A stretch of DNA of 64,000 nt, taken from positions 62,001 to 126,000 of the forward strand of contig NZ_BNBY01000007.1 of the NCBI RefSeq assembly GCF_014656195.1, read 5' to 3'. This DNA is from Kitasatospora xanthocidica. Lineage in GTDB: Bacteria; Actinomycetota; Actinomycetes; Streptomycetales; Streptomycetaceae. Positions 43,689 to 51,863 of the stretch are shown here, piece after piece. How positions within the stretch are numbered: the first letter of the stretch is position 1; each line of letters begins with the position of its first letter. The notes under the pieces were generated by a model. That model was not told the DNA's origin, made no database searches, and saw nothing but the letters and a program-made list of their open reading frames with translations. The position numbers and the translations under genes are program-made.

Positions 43689-43727
43689 GGAACGTCATTT
43701 CACCCGTTGGAGTGAGATTGACGTTCC
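43689..43727. other. inverted repeat GGAACGTCA ... TGACGTTCC
   Basis: Perfect 9-base arms (43689-43697 and 43719-43727) enclose the partly paired TTTCAC/GTGAGA. It lies about 75-110 bases before the start of the surface protein gene and just beyond the ung stop. It may be a terminator for ung or an operator for the surface protein; the low G+C arms and 21-base interior make an operator attractive. Confidence 0.5.
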
Positions 43728-43764
43728 GAGCTGACTCGACTCTGCTAGGGCGTCCCAGGCCCGG

Positions 43765-44442
43765 CTACGGCAGCCGCCAGTCGACCGGCTGCGCCCCCTG
43801 CCGCACCAGCAGCTCGTTCGCCCGGCTGAACGGCCGCGAGCCGAAGAAGCCCCCGCTCGCCGAGTACGGGCTCGGGTGCGCCGACTCGATCGCCGGGATG
43901 TCCCCGAGCAACGGCCGCAGGTTACGGGCGTCGCGCCCCCACAGGATCGCCACCAGCGGGCCGCCGCGCGCCGCCAGCGCCCGGATCGCCTGCTCGGTGA
44001 CCTCCTCCCAGCCCTTGCCCCGGTGGGCGGCGGGCTTGCGCGGCGCGGTGGTCAGCGCGCGGTTGAGCAGCAGCACGCCCTGCCGCGTCCACGGGGTGAG
44101 GTCCCCGTTGGACGGCTGCGGCAGGCCGAGGTCGGTGCCGTACTCCTGGAAGATGTTGATCAGGCTCGCCGGGATCGGGCGCACCTCCGGCCCCACCGAG
44201 AAGCTGAGCCCCACGGCGTGGCCGGGGGTCGGGTACGGGTCCTGCCCGACGATCAGCACCCGCACGTCGGCGAGGGGCTGCTGGAAGGCCCGCAGCACGT
44301 TCGGGCCGGACGGCAGGTAGGTGCGGCCTGCGGCCAGTTCGGCGCGCAGGAAGTCGCCCATCGCGGCGACCCGTCCGGCGACGGGTTCCAGGGCGGTGGC
44401 CCAGCCGGGCTCGACGATCTCGTTCAGTGGACGCGGTGCCAT
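43765..44442 (-). CDS. ung: uracil-DNA glycosylase
   Basis: 225 residues, normal for family 1 UDG. The catalytic water-activating loop [18 protein letters not shown] and the DNA-intercalation loop [18 protein letters not shown] are intact. It removes uracil from DNA. ATG 44442 was chosen (AGGGTGG upstream); an in-frame GTG at 44451 is possible. Confidence 0.96.
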   Translation of the reverse strand: MAPRPLNEIVEPGWATALEPVAGRVAAMGDFLRAELAAGRTYLPSGPNVLRAFQQPLADVRVLIVGQDPYPTPGHAVGLSFSVGPEVRPIPASLINIFQEYGTDLGLPQPSNGDLTPWTRQGVLLLNRALTTAPRKPAAHRGKGWEEVTEQAIRALAARGGPLVAILWGRDARNLRPLLGDIPAIESAHPSPYSASGGFFGSRPFSRANELLVRQGAQPVDWRLP

Positions 44443-44578
44443 GGGCGCCACCCTATCGGCCTACGCCGACAGGGCGTTCAACAGATGATCATGTGACCGA
44501 GGGGCGGCCGACAGCCACCGGAAGCCCTGCCCGACCGACCCACCCGAAGCCCCGCCCGACCGGCCACCGGAAGCCCGG

Positions 44579-45670
44579 TCAGCCGACCGGCCTCCCCCGC
44601 AGCACCACCAGACGCGGGTCCGCGAGCACCCGCACGTCCGCCCGCGGGTCCTCCCCGTACACCACGAAGTCCGCCGGCGCGCCCTCCTCCAGCCCCGGCC
44701 GCCCCAGCCACTCCCGGGCGCCCCAGCTCGCCGCCGACAGCGCCTCGGCCGGGCTCAGCCCCGCCTTCACCAGCTCCGCCACCTCGTCCGCGACCAGCCC
44801 GTGCGCCAGCGAGCCGCCCGCGTCGGTGCCGACGAACACCGGGATGCCGGCGTCGTGGGCCGCGCCCACGGTGTCGTACCGGCGCTCGTGCAGCCGCCGC
44901 ATGTGCGCCGCCCAGGCCGGGAACTTGCCCTCGCCGCCGGCCGCGAGGTCCGGGAAGGTGGCGATGTTGACCAGGGTCGGCACGATCGCCACCCCGCGCT
45001 CGGCGAAGACCGGGATCAGCTCCTCGGTCAGCCCGGTGGCGTGCTCGACGCAGTCGATGCCGGCCGCCAGCAGGTCCGGCAGCGACTCCGCGGAGAAGCA
45101 GTGCGCGGTGACCCGCGCGCCCTCCTCGTGCGCCGCCGCGATCGCCTCGGCCAGCGCGTCGCCGGGCCAGCAGGCCGCGAGGTCGCCGCGGTCGCGGTCG
45201 ATCCAGTCGCCGACCAGTTTCACCCAGCCGTCGCCGCGCCGGGCCTCGGCCCGGACGTACGCGGCCAGGTCGCCGGGCTCGATCTCGTGCGCGTAGTTGC
45301 GGATGTAGCGGCGGGTGCGGGCGATGTGCCGGCCGGCCCGGATGATCCGGGGCAGGTCCTCGCGCTCGTCGATCCACCGGGTGTCGGCGGCCGAGCCGGC
45401 GTCGCGGATCAGCAGGGTGCCGGCGTCGCGGTCGGTGAGCGCCTGCTTCTCGCTGGTCTCGGCGTCCACCGCGCCGTGCGCGTCCAGGCCGACGTGGCAG
45501 TGCGCGTCCACCAGGCCGGGCAGCACCCAGCCGGTCACCGTGCGCACGTCCCCGGCGGTCGGCGGGCGGGTGAAGCTCACCCGGCCGTCCACCACCCAGA
45601 GTTCGTCCCGGACGTCCTCGGGACCGACCAGCACCCGACCCCGCACGTGCAGCACCGCGCCATCGCTCAT
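44579..45670 (-). CDS. metal-dependent amidohydrolase
   Basis: 363 residues of the amidohydrolase superfamily. Metal ligands are visible as HCH in GLVDAHCHVGLDAHG, Lys in WVKLVGDWID, His in VTAHCFSAESL, His in CVEHATGL and Asp in FVGTDAGGS. Relatives include imidazolonepropionase-like and prolidase-like enzymes; the substrate is not evident. It is divergent from the class V aminotransferase with about 100 bases between starts. Confidence 0.88.
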   Translation of the reverse strand: MSDGAVLHVRGRVLVGPEDVRDELWVVDGRVSFTRPPTAGDVRTVTGWVLPGLVDAHCHVGLDAHGAVDAETSEKQALTDRDAGTLLIRDAGSAADTRWIDEREDLPRIIRAGRHIARTRRYIRNYAHEIEPGDLAAYVRAEARRGDGWVKLVGDWIDRDRGDLAACWPGDALAEAIAAAHEEGARVTAHCFSAESLPDLLAAGIDCVEHATGLTEELIPVFAERGVAIVPTLVNIATFPDLAAGGEGKFPAWAAHMRRLHERRYDTVGAAHDAGIPVFVGTDAGGSLAHGLVADEVAELVKAGLSPAEALSAASWGAREWLGRPGLEEGAPADFVVYGEDPRADVRVLADPRLVVLRGRPVG

Positions 45671-45774
45671 GGCCGCACTCTACCGACGGGCGGGTTCCGT
45701 GGAAGCGGCGCGGATGCGGCAGACTCGTTCCGGCACCCACCATCCCGGTCCCGCAGGCGAAAGGTCCAACAGCC

Positions 45775-46860
45775 GTGAGTCCCTTCCTCGACCTCCCCCC
45801 GCTCAGCGCCGCCGAGTTCGCGGCGATCGAGGACAAGGTGGCCGCGCTGCTGCACACCGAGGCCGACGTGATCGTCACCCAGGGCGAGGCGCTCCTCCCC
45901 CTGGAGGCCGCGATCCGCGGCGCCGCGCACCCGGGCTCCACCGCGCTCAACATCGTCACCGGCCCGTACGGGCAGACCTTCGGCAACTGGCTGCGCTCCT
46001 GCGGCGCGACCGTCGTCGACCTCGCCGTGCCCTTCGACACCGCGGTGAGCGCCGACCAGGTGGCCGAGGCGCTCGACGCCGACCCGACGATCGACTTCGT
46101 CTCCCTCGTGCACGCCGAAGCCGCCACCGGCAACACCAACCCGGTGGCCGGGATCGGCGCCGCGGTCCGCGAGCACGGCGCCCTGCTGATGCTCGACGCG
46201 GTCGCCTCCGTCGCCGCCGAGCCGCTGCTCACCGACGCGTGGGGCGTCGACCTGTGCGTCATCGGCGGGCAGAAGGCGATGGGCGGCCCGGCCGGGGTCT
46301 CCGCCGTCTCGGTGTCCGAGCGGGCCTGGGAGCGGATCGCCGCCAACCCGGCCGCGCCGCGCCGCTCCTACCTGTCGCTGCTGGACTGGAAGGAGCGCTG
46401 GACGGACGCCGGCCGCACCGTACTCCCGCACGCCCCGGCCCAGTTGGAGATGCTCGCGCTCGGCGCCTGCCTGGACCGGATCGCCGCCGACGGCCTGCCC
46501 GCCGTCATCGCCCGCCACCGCGCCGCCGCGGCCGCCACCCGGGCCGGCGTCCGCGCCCTCGGCACCCTCTCCCCCTTCGTCGCCGAGGACGCCCACGCGG
46601 CGCCGGTCGCCACCACCCTGCGCACCCCGGACGGCCTGAACGCGGCGGAGCTCGCCGCCCGTCTCGACCCGGCCCTGCCCGTCCAGCCGGGCGGCGGCGC
46701 GCTGGCCGCCACGATGCTCCGGGTCAACCACTACGGCCCGGCGGCCACCCTCGCCACCGTCCGCGCCTGCCTCACCGCCCTCGCCGCGGCGACGGACGCC
46801 GACGCCGAGCCCGCCCTCACCGCCGCCGACACCGCCTGGAACGCCACCGCCGTCGCCTGA
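45775..46860 (+). CDS. class V aminotransferase (alanine/serine-glyoxylate or 2-aminoethylphosphonate type)
   Basis: 361 residues from GTG 45775. The PLP lysine is in VIGGQKAMGGPAG; LNIVTGPYGQTFGNWLRSCG and LLMLDAVASVAAEP are family blocks. Members transaminate alanine, serine or 2-aminoethylphosphonate with glyoxylate or pyruvate. Given the phosphonate-like cluster 5 kb away, an aminophosphonate substrate is worth considering, but nothing in the sequence fixes it, and it has no operon partner there. Confidence 0.85.
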   Translation: MSPFLDLPPLSAAEFAAIEDKVAALLHTEADVIVTQGEALLPLEAAIRGAAHPGSTALNIVTGPYGQTFGNWLRSCGATVVDLAVPFDTAVSADQVAEALDADPTIDFVSLVHAEAATGNTNPVAGIGAAVREHGALLMLDAVASVAAEPLLTDAWGVDLCVIGGQKAMGGPAGVSAVSVSERAWERIAANPAAPRRSYLSLLDWKERWTDAGRTVLPHAPAQLEMLALGACLDRIAADGLPAVIARHRAAAAATRAGVRALGTLSPFVAEDAHAAPVATTLRTPDGLNAAELAARLDPALPVQPGGGALAATMLRVNHYGPAATLATVRACLTALAAATDADAEPALTAADTAWNATAVA

Positions 46861-46874
46861 TCGGGTCCCGACCG

Positions 46875-46910
46875 CGTCGCCCCGGCGAGCCACCACTCGC
46901 CGGGGCGACG
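46875..46910 (+). terminator. terminator after the class V aminotransferase
   Basis: Perfect 15-bp stem (46875-46889 with 46896-46910) and six-base loop, 15 bases past the stop codon. Confidence 0.88.
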
Positions 46911-46958
46911 TTCCGCGCACCGGACATCCCGCCCGATACCGCCCGCCGGGCCGTCCGC

Positions 46959-49193
46959 ATGCAACTCTTCTCCCGTTCGTGGCGTCAAAGTGATGTGGCA
47001 TCACAACACCCACCCATAACGAACACCGGCACTGCCGACGCCCCCCGCCCGTCCCGCAGCGGGCCGCTCCGGCTGGCCCGCTTCGGCATGGCCTTCCTGA
47101 GCGCGAGCGTCGTGTCAGGGGTACTGCTGGCGGGCATCTCCCTACCCCTCGTCGGGGGCGTGGGGCTGACCGCCAAGGGCACGGCCGAGGGCTTCGACGA
47201 CATCCCCGACGACTTCAAGACGCCGCCGCTGACCCAGGCGACGCTGATCTTCGACGCCAAGGGCGGGCAGATCGCGAAGGTCTACGCGCGGGACCGCACC
47301 ATCCTCACGGCCGAGCAGATGTCGCCCCTGATGCGGCACGCCCAGGTCGACATCGAGGACGCCCGCTTCTACGAGCACGGCGCCGTCGACCTCAAGGGCA
47401 TCGCGCGTGCGATCGGCAAGAACGCCGAGAGCGGCACCACCTCGCAGGGCGCCTCGACGCTGACCCAGCAGTACGTGAAGAACGTCAACGTCGAGATCGC
47501 CGGGGACGACAAGGACGCCGTCCTGGAGGCCCAGCGCAAGACCCTGGGCCGCAAGATCCAGGAACTCAAGATCGCGATCAAGCTGGACAAGGAGCTGCCC
47601 AAGGACCAGATCCTCACCAACTACCTCAACATCACCTACTACGGGAACGGCGCCTACGGCGTGCAGGCCGCCTCCGAGCGCTACTTCGGCAAGAGCAACA
47701 AGGACCTGACCGTCGCCGAGGCCGCCACCCTCGCCGGGATCGTGCAGAACCCGTTCCAGTACGACCCGAAGCTGCATCCGGTGGCCGCGCAGAAGCGCCG
47801 GGACACCGTCATCGACAAGATGCTGGAGAACAAGCACATCACCGCCGAGCAGGCGCAGGAGGCCAAGGCCTCCCCGCTCGGCCTCGACTACCACGAGCCG
47901 CGCAACGGTTGCATCACCGCCCAGGCCGGCATGGGCTTCTTCTGCGACTACGTGAAGCACGTGGTGAAGCAGGACCCGGCTTTCGGAAAGACCGCCGAGG
48001 AGCGCACGAAGCTCTGGAACACCGGCGGCCTGAACATCCACACCACGCTGGACCCGGACAAGCAGGCCGCCGCCCAGGGCGCGGTGAGCGGCGACGTGAA
48101 GGTCACCGACAGCGTCTCCGCCGCCACCACCATGATCGAGCCCGGCACCGGCAAGATCCTCGCCATGGCCCAGACCCGCCCGTACGGCCTGGTGAAGGAG
48201 AAGAACCAGACCACCGTCAACCTCAACGTCGACCTGGCGATGGGCGGCGGCACCGGCTTCCAGCCCGGCTCCACCTTCAAGCCGATCGTCGCGGCCGCGG
48301 CCCTGGAGGCGGGCCTGCCGACGACCCAGGAGTACTCGTCCCCGAACAAGCTCGAGTACCCGACCATGAAGACCTGCGAGGGCACCTGGCGCAACGACGG
48401 CCGGCCCAAGACGGTGGTGCCCAACGAGTCCCCGAACGAGAAGGGCCCGTACCAGCTGAAGGAGGCCATGGCGCGCTCCATCAACACCTACTTCGTGCAG
48501 ATGGAGCAGGAGATCGGCCTCTGCGCGGTCAAGCAGATGGTCAACAAGTTCGGCATCACCTCCATGGCCAGCGGCAAGCCCCTCAAGGAGGTGCCCGCGA
48601 TGGCCCTGGGCGTCGAGGAGATGAGCCCGCTGACCATGGCGAACGTCTACGCGACCTTCGCCGCCGGGGGCACCCACTGCGACCCCGTCGCCATCGACCG
48701 GATCACCACGATGGACGGCAAGAACGTGCCCGTCCCGGCCGGCCACTGCGAGAAGGTCATCTCCGACGAGACCTCGAAGGCGATCAACACCATCCTGAAC
48801 GGCGTGACCGTGGACGGCACCGGCTCCGCGCTCAAGCTGGACGGCAACCGGCAGATCGCCGGAAAGACCGGCACCTCCGACCACAAGAAGGCCGCCTGGT
48901 TCAGCGGCTACACCCCCCAACTCGCCGCCGCCGTCTGGCTCGGGGGGCCCGACGGCGGGGTCGAGATGCGCGACATCACCATCAACGGGGAGCACTACGA
49001 CGAGGTGTTCGGCGCCACCGGCCCCGGGCCGATCTGGCGCGACGCCATGAACCAGGCCCTGCGAGGTGCGCCCAAGCAGAACCTGCCGATGGCCGACATC
49101 CCCGACCCGGCCCCCAGGCCCGACCAGAACGCCACCGGAACCGGCTCCGGCACGGGCGCGCCGCCCACCACTCCGGCCGGCCGCCAGCGCTGA
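46959..49193 (+). CDS. class A penicillin-binding protein (transglycosylase/transpeptidase)
   Basis: 744 residues. A short cytoplasmic segment and one membrane helix (MAFLSASVVSGVLLAGISLP) are followed by a GT51 glycosyltransferase domain (VDIEDARFYEHGAVDLKG, QGASTLTQQYVKN). The transpeptidase domain has the active-site Ser438-x-x-Lys441 (GSTFKP), the SIN motif (SINTYF) and K636-T-G. A Pro/Thr/Gly-rich tail ends the protein. It polymerises and cross-links peptidoglycan. The start is uncertain: ATG 46959 gives the longest plausible protein, GTG 46995 is in frame, and neither has a clear ribosome site. Confidence 0.93.
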   Translation: MQLFSRSWRQSDVASQHPPITNTGTADAPRPSRSGPLRLARFGMAFLSASVVSGVLLAGISLPLVGGVGLTAKGTAEGFDDIPDDFKTPPLTQATLIFDAKGGQIAKVYARDRTILTAEQMSPLMRHAQVDIEDARFYEHGAVDLKGIARAIGKNAESGTTSQGASTLTQQYVKNVNVEIAGDDKDAVLEAQRKTLGRKIQELKIAIKLDKELPKDQILTNYLNITYYGNGAYGVQAASERYFGKSNKDLTVAEAATLAGIVQNPFQYDPKLHPVAAQKRRDTVIDKMLENKHITAEQAQEAKASPLGLDYHEPRNGCITAQAGMGFFCDYVKHVVKQDPAFGKTAEERTKLWNTGGLNIHTTLDPDKQAAAQGAVSGDVKVTDSVSAATTMIEPGTGKILAMAQTRPYGLVKEKNQTTVNLNVDLAMGGGTGFQPGSTFKPIVAAAALEAGLPTTQEYSSPNKLEYPTMKTCEGTWRNDGRPKTVVPNESPNEKGPYQLKEAMARSINTYFVQMEQEIGLCAVKQMVNKFGITSMASGKPLKEVPAMALGVEEMSPLTMANVYATFAAGGTHCDPVAIDRITTMDGKNVPVPAGHCEKVISDETSKAINTILNGVTVDGTGSALKLDGNRQIAGKTGTSDHKKAAWFSGYTPQLAAAVWLGGPDGGVEMRDITINGEHYDEVFGATGPGPIWRDAMNQALRGAPKQNLPMADIPDPAPRPDQNATGTGSGTGAPPTTPAGRQR

Positions 49194-49220
49194 CCGCTTC
49201 GCCGATCCGGTCGGAACATC

Positions 49221-49252
49221 GAACGGCCCCGGTCGACCGACCGGGGCCGTTC
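49221..49252. terminator. bidirectional terminator between the PBP gene and the permease gene
   Basis: The 15-base arms 49221-49235 and 49238-49252 are perfectly complementary (a tight 4-base loop is likelier in practice). It lies between two convergent genes. Confidence 0.88.
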
Positions 49253-49269
49253 GCGCGCGTACACGAGCC

Positions 49270-50913
49270 TCAGTGGCCGCCGGCCTCCACCACCTCGACG
49301 CCCCGGATGTTCCGCTCGATCTCCTCGGCCGGCAGCGCGACCGCCAGCGCCCAGTAGTAGACGACCAGCGCGAACACCACCACCACGCCGATGTCCCACC
49401 ACAGCGGCAGGTTCCCCTGCGAGCCCTCGCCGAAGGTGCCCTGCCAGGAGATGATCCCCATCCCGACCAGGTAGACCGGCAGCCACTGCCCGGCCTTGAA
49501 GTCCATCCGCGGCGCGTTCGGCACCCCCTTCGAGGCGGCGTACGCGGAGTAACCGCCGAGCAGCACGTACCCGATCACGATCGCCAGGCCCAGGCGCCAC
49601 AGGGTGTCCCAGCCGGACCAGTAGATGATCAGGCTCGCCACCGCGAAGGCCAGCGGCGAGATGATCGTTCCGCCGGTCAGGTGGTACGACCGCTCCAGCG
49701 CGGGCAGCCGCTTGCGCAGCACGCCGAAGGCCAGCGGCGCGCCCGCGTACATCAGCACCACGGCCGAGGTGATGAAGCCGACCAGCCGCTGCCAGCTGGG
49801 GAAGGGCAGGAAGCAGAGCACCCCGGCGACCCAGGCGATGACCAGGCCCAGCCAGGGCACCGAGTTGCGGTCGGTGTACTGCAGGGCCTGCGGGGCGTAG
49901 CCGTTGCGGCTCAGGCCGTAGGTGACCCGCGAGCTGGAGGTGATGTAGACCAGCCCGGTGCCGGCGGGCGAGATGATCGCGTCGATGAACAGGACGGTGG
50001 CCAGCCAGCCGAGCCCGATCAGCGTGGCGAGGCCCGCGAACGGCCCGCTGATGCCGGGGTAGGTCAGCGAGCCCCAGCCGTCGGCGAAGGTCTCCGGCGG
50101 CAGGGCGCCGATGAACACCACCTGGAGCATCACGTAGACGACCGTGCCGATCACGACCGAGCCGAGGACGGCCCGGGGGATGTCCCGGCGCGGGTTGCGG
50201 CTCTCGCCCGCCCACTGGATGGCCTGTTCGAAGCCGAGCAGGGCGAAGATCACACCGCTGGTGCTGATCGCGGCGAGCACGCCCTTGGCGCCGTCCGGCG
50301 CGAAGCCGTGCACGCTGAAGTTGGAGCCGTGGAACTCCGTGATCCCGAGGGCGAAGATGGCCAGGACCGGGACGGCGACCTTCCACACGGTGGCCGCGCT
50401 GTTGGTGTGCGCGAGCAGCCGGACGCCGAGGAAGTTGATCGCGACGAACACCCCGAGCAGGACGGCCGCGACCACGAACCCGGCGCCGGTGAGCGTCAGG
50501 TTCTTGTTCAGCAGGCCGTCCGCCCAGGACCAGTGCTGGGCGTAGTTGATCATCGCCTGCACCTCGATCGGCGCGATGGTCGCCGCCTGCAGCCAGGTGA
50601 ACCACCCGAACGACATCCCCGCGAACCCGCCGAACGCGTAGTGCGGGTACCGCGCCGTCCCGCCCGCCACCGGGAACAGCCCGCCCAGCTCGGCGTGGAT
50701 CAGCGCCAGCAGGATGATCGCCACCGCGCCGATCCCCCACGACAACAGCGCGGCGGGCCCCGCCGCCACCGCCGCCTTCTGCGCCCCGAACAGCCAGCCG
50801 GACCCGATGATCGCCCCGACCGAGGCCCACAACAGCCCGATGACACCGACCTCGCGCTTGAGCTCGGTGTGCCCCGAGGCCGCCGGACCCGTGTTCGTAT
50901 CGGAATGAGCCAT
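49270..50913 (-). CDS. APC-family amino acid permease
   Basis: 547 residues with about 12 membrane helices. It starts with the APC signature (GVIGLLWASVGAIIGSGWLF) and has IFALLGFEQAIQWAGESRNP in the middle. It should import amino acids or related amines by cation coupling; the substrate is not recognisable. It is preceded on the same strand, about 140 bases upstream, by a lipoprotein gene. Confidence 0.9.
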   Translation of the reverse strand: MAHSDTNTGPAASGHTELKREVGVIGLLWASVGAIIGSGWLFGAQKAAVAAGPAALLSWGIGAVAIILLALIHAELGGLFPVAGGTARYPHYAFGGFAGMSFGWFTWLQAATIAPIEVQAMINYAQHWSWADGLLNKNLTLTGAGFVVAAVLLGVFVAINFLGVRLLAHTNSAATVWKVAVPVLAIFALGITEFHGSNFSVHGFAPDGAKGVLAAISTSGVIFALLGFEQAIQWAGESRNPRRDIPRAVLGSVVIGTVVYVMLQVVFIGALPPETFADGWGSLTYPGISGPFAGLATLIGLGWLATVLFIDAIISPAGTGLVYITSSSRVTYGLSRNGYAPQALQYTDRNSVPWLGLVIAWVAGVLCFLPFPSWQRLVGFITSAVVLMYAGAPLAFGVLRKRLPALERSYHLTGGTIISPLAFAVASLIIYWSGWDTLWRLGLAIVIGYVLLGGYSAYAASKGVPNAPRMDFKAGQWLPVYLVGMGIISWQGTFGEGSQGNLPLWWDIGVVVVFALVVYYWALAVALPAEEIERNIRGVEVVEAGGH

Positions 50914-51054
50914 GCGCGGCCGCCTCTCACATCAGGGGAAAATCCACCCCGACAGTGCCGCAGCCCCGCCCCCTCCCCCACCCCGAAACACCCGGCACCC
51001 CGCCCCCGTCAGCCAGACGGGCGAAGCGCCCCTACCGGCCACGCGCCCCCCGGC

Positions 51055-51687
51055 TCAGGACGGGACCTCGGCGAGGACGCGGAAGTCGCGGGTGTGCCGG
51101 GCGGTGGTGTCGACGCCCAGGTCCGTGCCCAGGACGTACTCGCCGTAGATGCCGACCATGCTGCCGTCGCTCCAGAAGCAGAGCCCGGTCACCGTGCCCT
51201 CGTCGCCCCGGACCGCGTCGCAGCGCATCGCGCCGCCGCGCCCGCCGGGGTCGACGTCCGTGTAGTGCGCGCGTACGTCCCCCTTGGGGAACTCCTTCCG
51301 CAGCAGGTCGTCCAGGGCCCCGGCCGGGTCGGCGTTGTGCTGCGGCACCGCGCGGATGCTGATCTTCCGGGCCTGGTCGGCGCTGATGTAGCTGGTGCCC
51401 ACGGCGGTGGCGGGCAGGTCCCCCTTGGCCACCCCGCTGCGGATGAGCTTCACGAAGGCGGAGTCCGGGACGGAGGGGACGCCGTCGAACGCCGGCGGCG
51501 GGAGGTACCGCCAGTCCGCCGCGGTCCGAGTCACGGCCTGGGTGGCGGACTGGGTGGCGGGCTGGGTGGCGGGCTGGGTGGCAGCCGGTGCGGCGGCCGG
51601 GGTGGCGGCGCCGCCGGTGCAGGAGGCCGCCAGCGCGGCCAGGGCCGTCAGCGCGACGGCCCTCGGGAGTCGATCGTTCACCGGCAC
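51055..51687 (-). CDS. lipoprotein of unknown function
   Basis: 210 residues. The signal peptide ends in a lipobox (LAASC), so the mature protein is anchored by a lipidated Cys. A TQPA-type repeat linker (four similar units, ATQPATQPATQSATQ) leads to a C-terminal domain of about 150 residues with two Cys (MRCDAVR, GLCFWSDGS), not recognised. GTG 51687 or 51681 are the likely starts. It is divergent from the phosphonate oxygenase gene. Confidence 0.78.
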   Translation of the reverse strand: MPVNDRLPRAVALTALAALAASCTGGAATPAAAPAATQPATQPATQSATQAVTRTAADWRYLPPPAFDGVPSVPDSAFVKLIRSGVAKGDLPATAVGTSYISADQARKISIRAVPQHNADPAGALDDLLRKEFPKGDVRAHYTDVDPGGRGGAMRCDAVRGDEGTVTGLCFWSDGSMVGIYGEYVLGTDLGVDTTARHTRDFRVLAEVPS

Positions 51688-51812
51688 ATCCGAGCAGGTC
51701 TGGACCACCTGGCGCAAGGGTTCCCGGCCACCGCCGCCGGCACAGTTCCCGCAGCGTTCACCTGCGCGGCACGTGGAACTCATCGGGGGCAGGAAGGCTC
51801 CAGCGGGAGGGC

Positions 51813-51830
51813 AAGTTGGCTATACAACTT
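51813..51830. promoter_or_regulatory. GntR operator AAGTTGGCTATACAACTT before the oxygenase fusion
   Basis: The arms AAGTTG/CAACTT form a perfect palindrome around GCTATA. It lies 33 bases before the start of the oxygenase fusion gene and contains TATACA, a plausible -10 element, so binding would block the promoter. The same motif with two or three changes occurs at 54588-54605 before the transporter operon. Confidence 0.85.
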
Positions 51831-51863
51831 CAGCCCGAAAAGCCGCCGAGGAGGAGACCACCC

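Noticed and set aside
44510..44578. Repeated ACCGGAAGCCC units between ung and the amidohydrolase gene
   Set aside because: Short and imperfect; no hairpin or site character beyond base composition.
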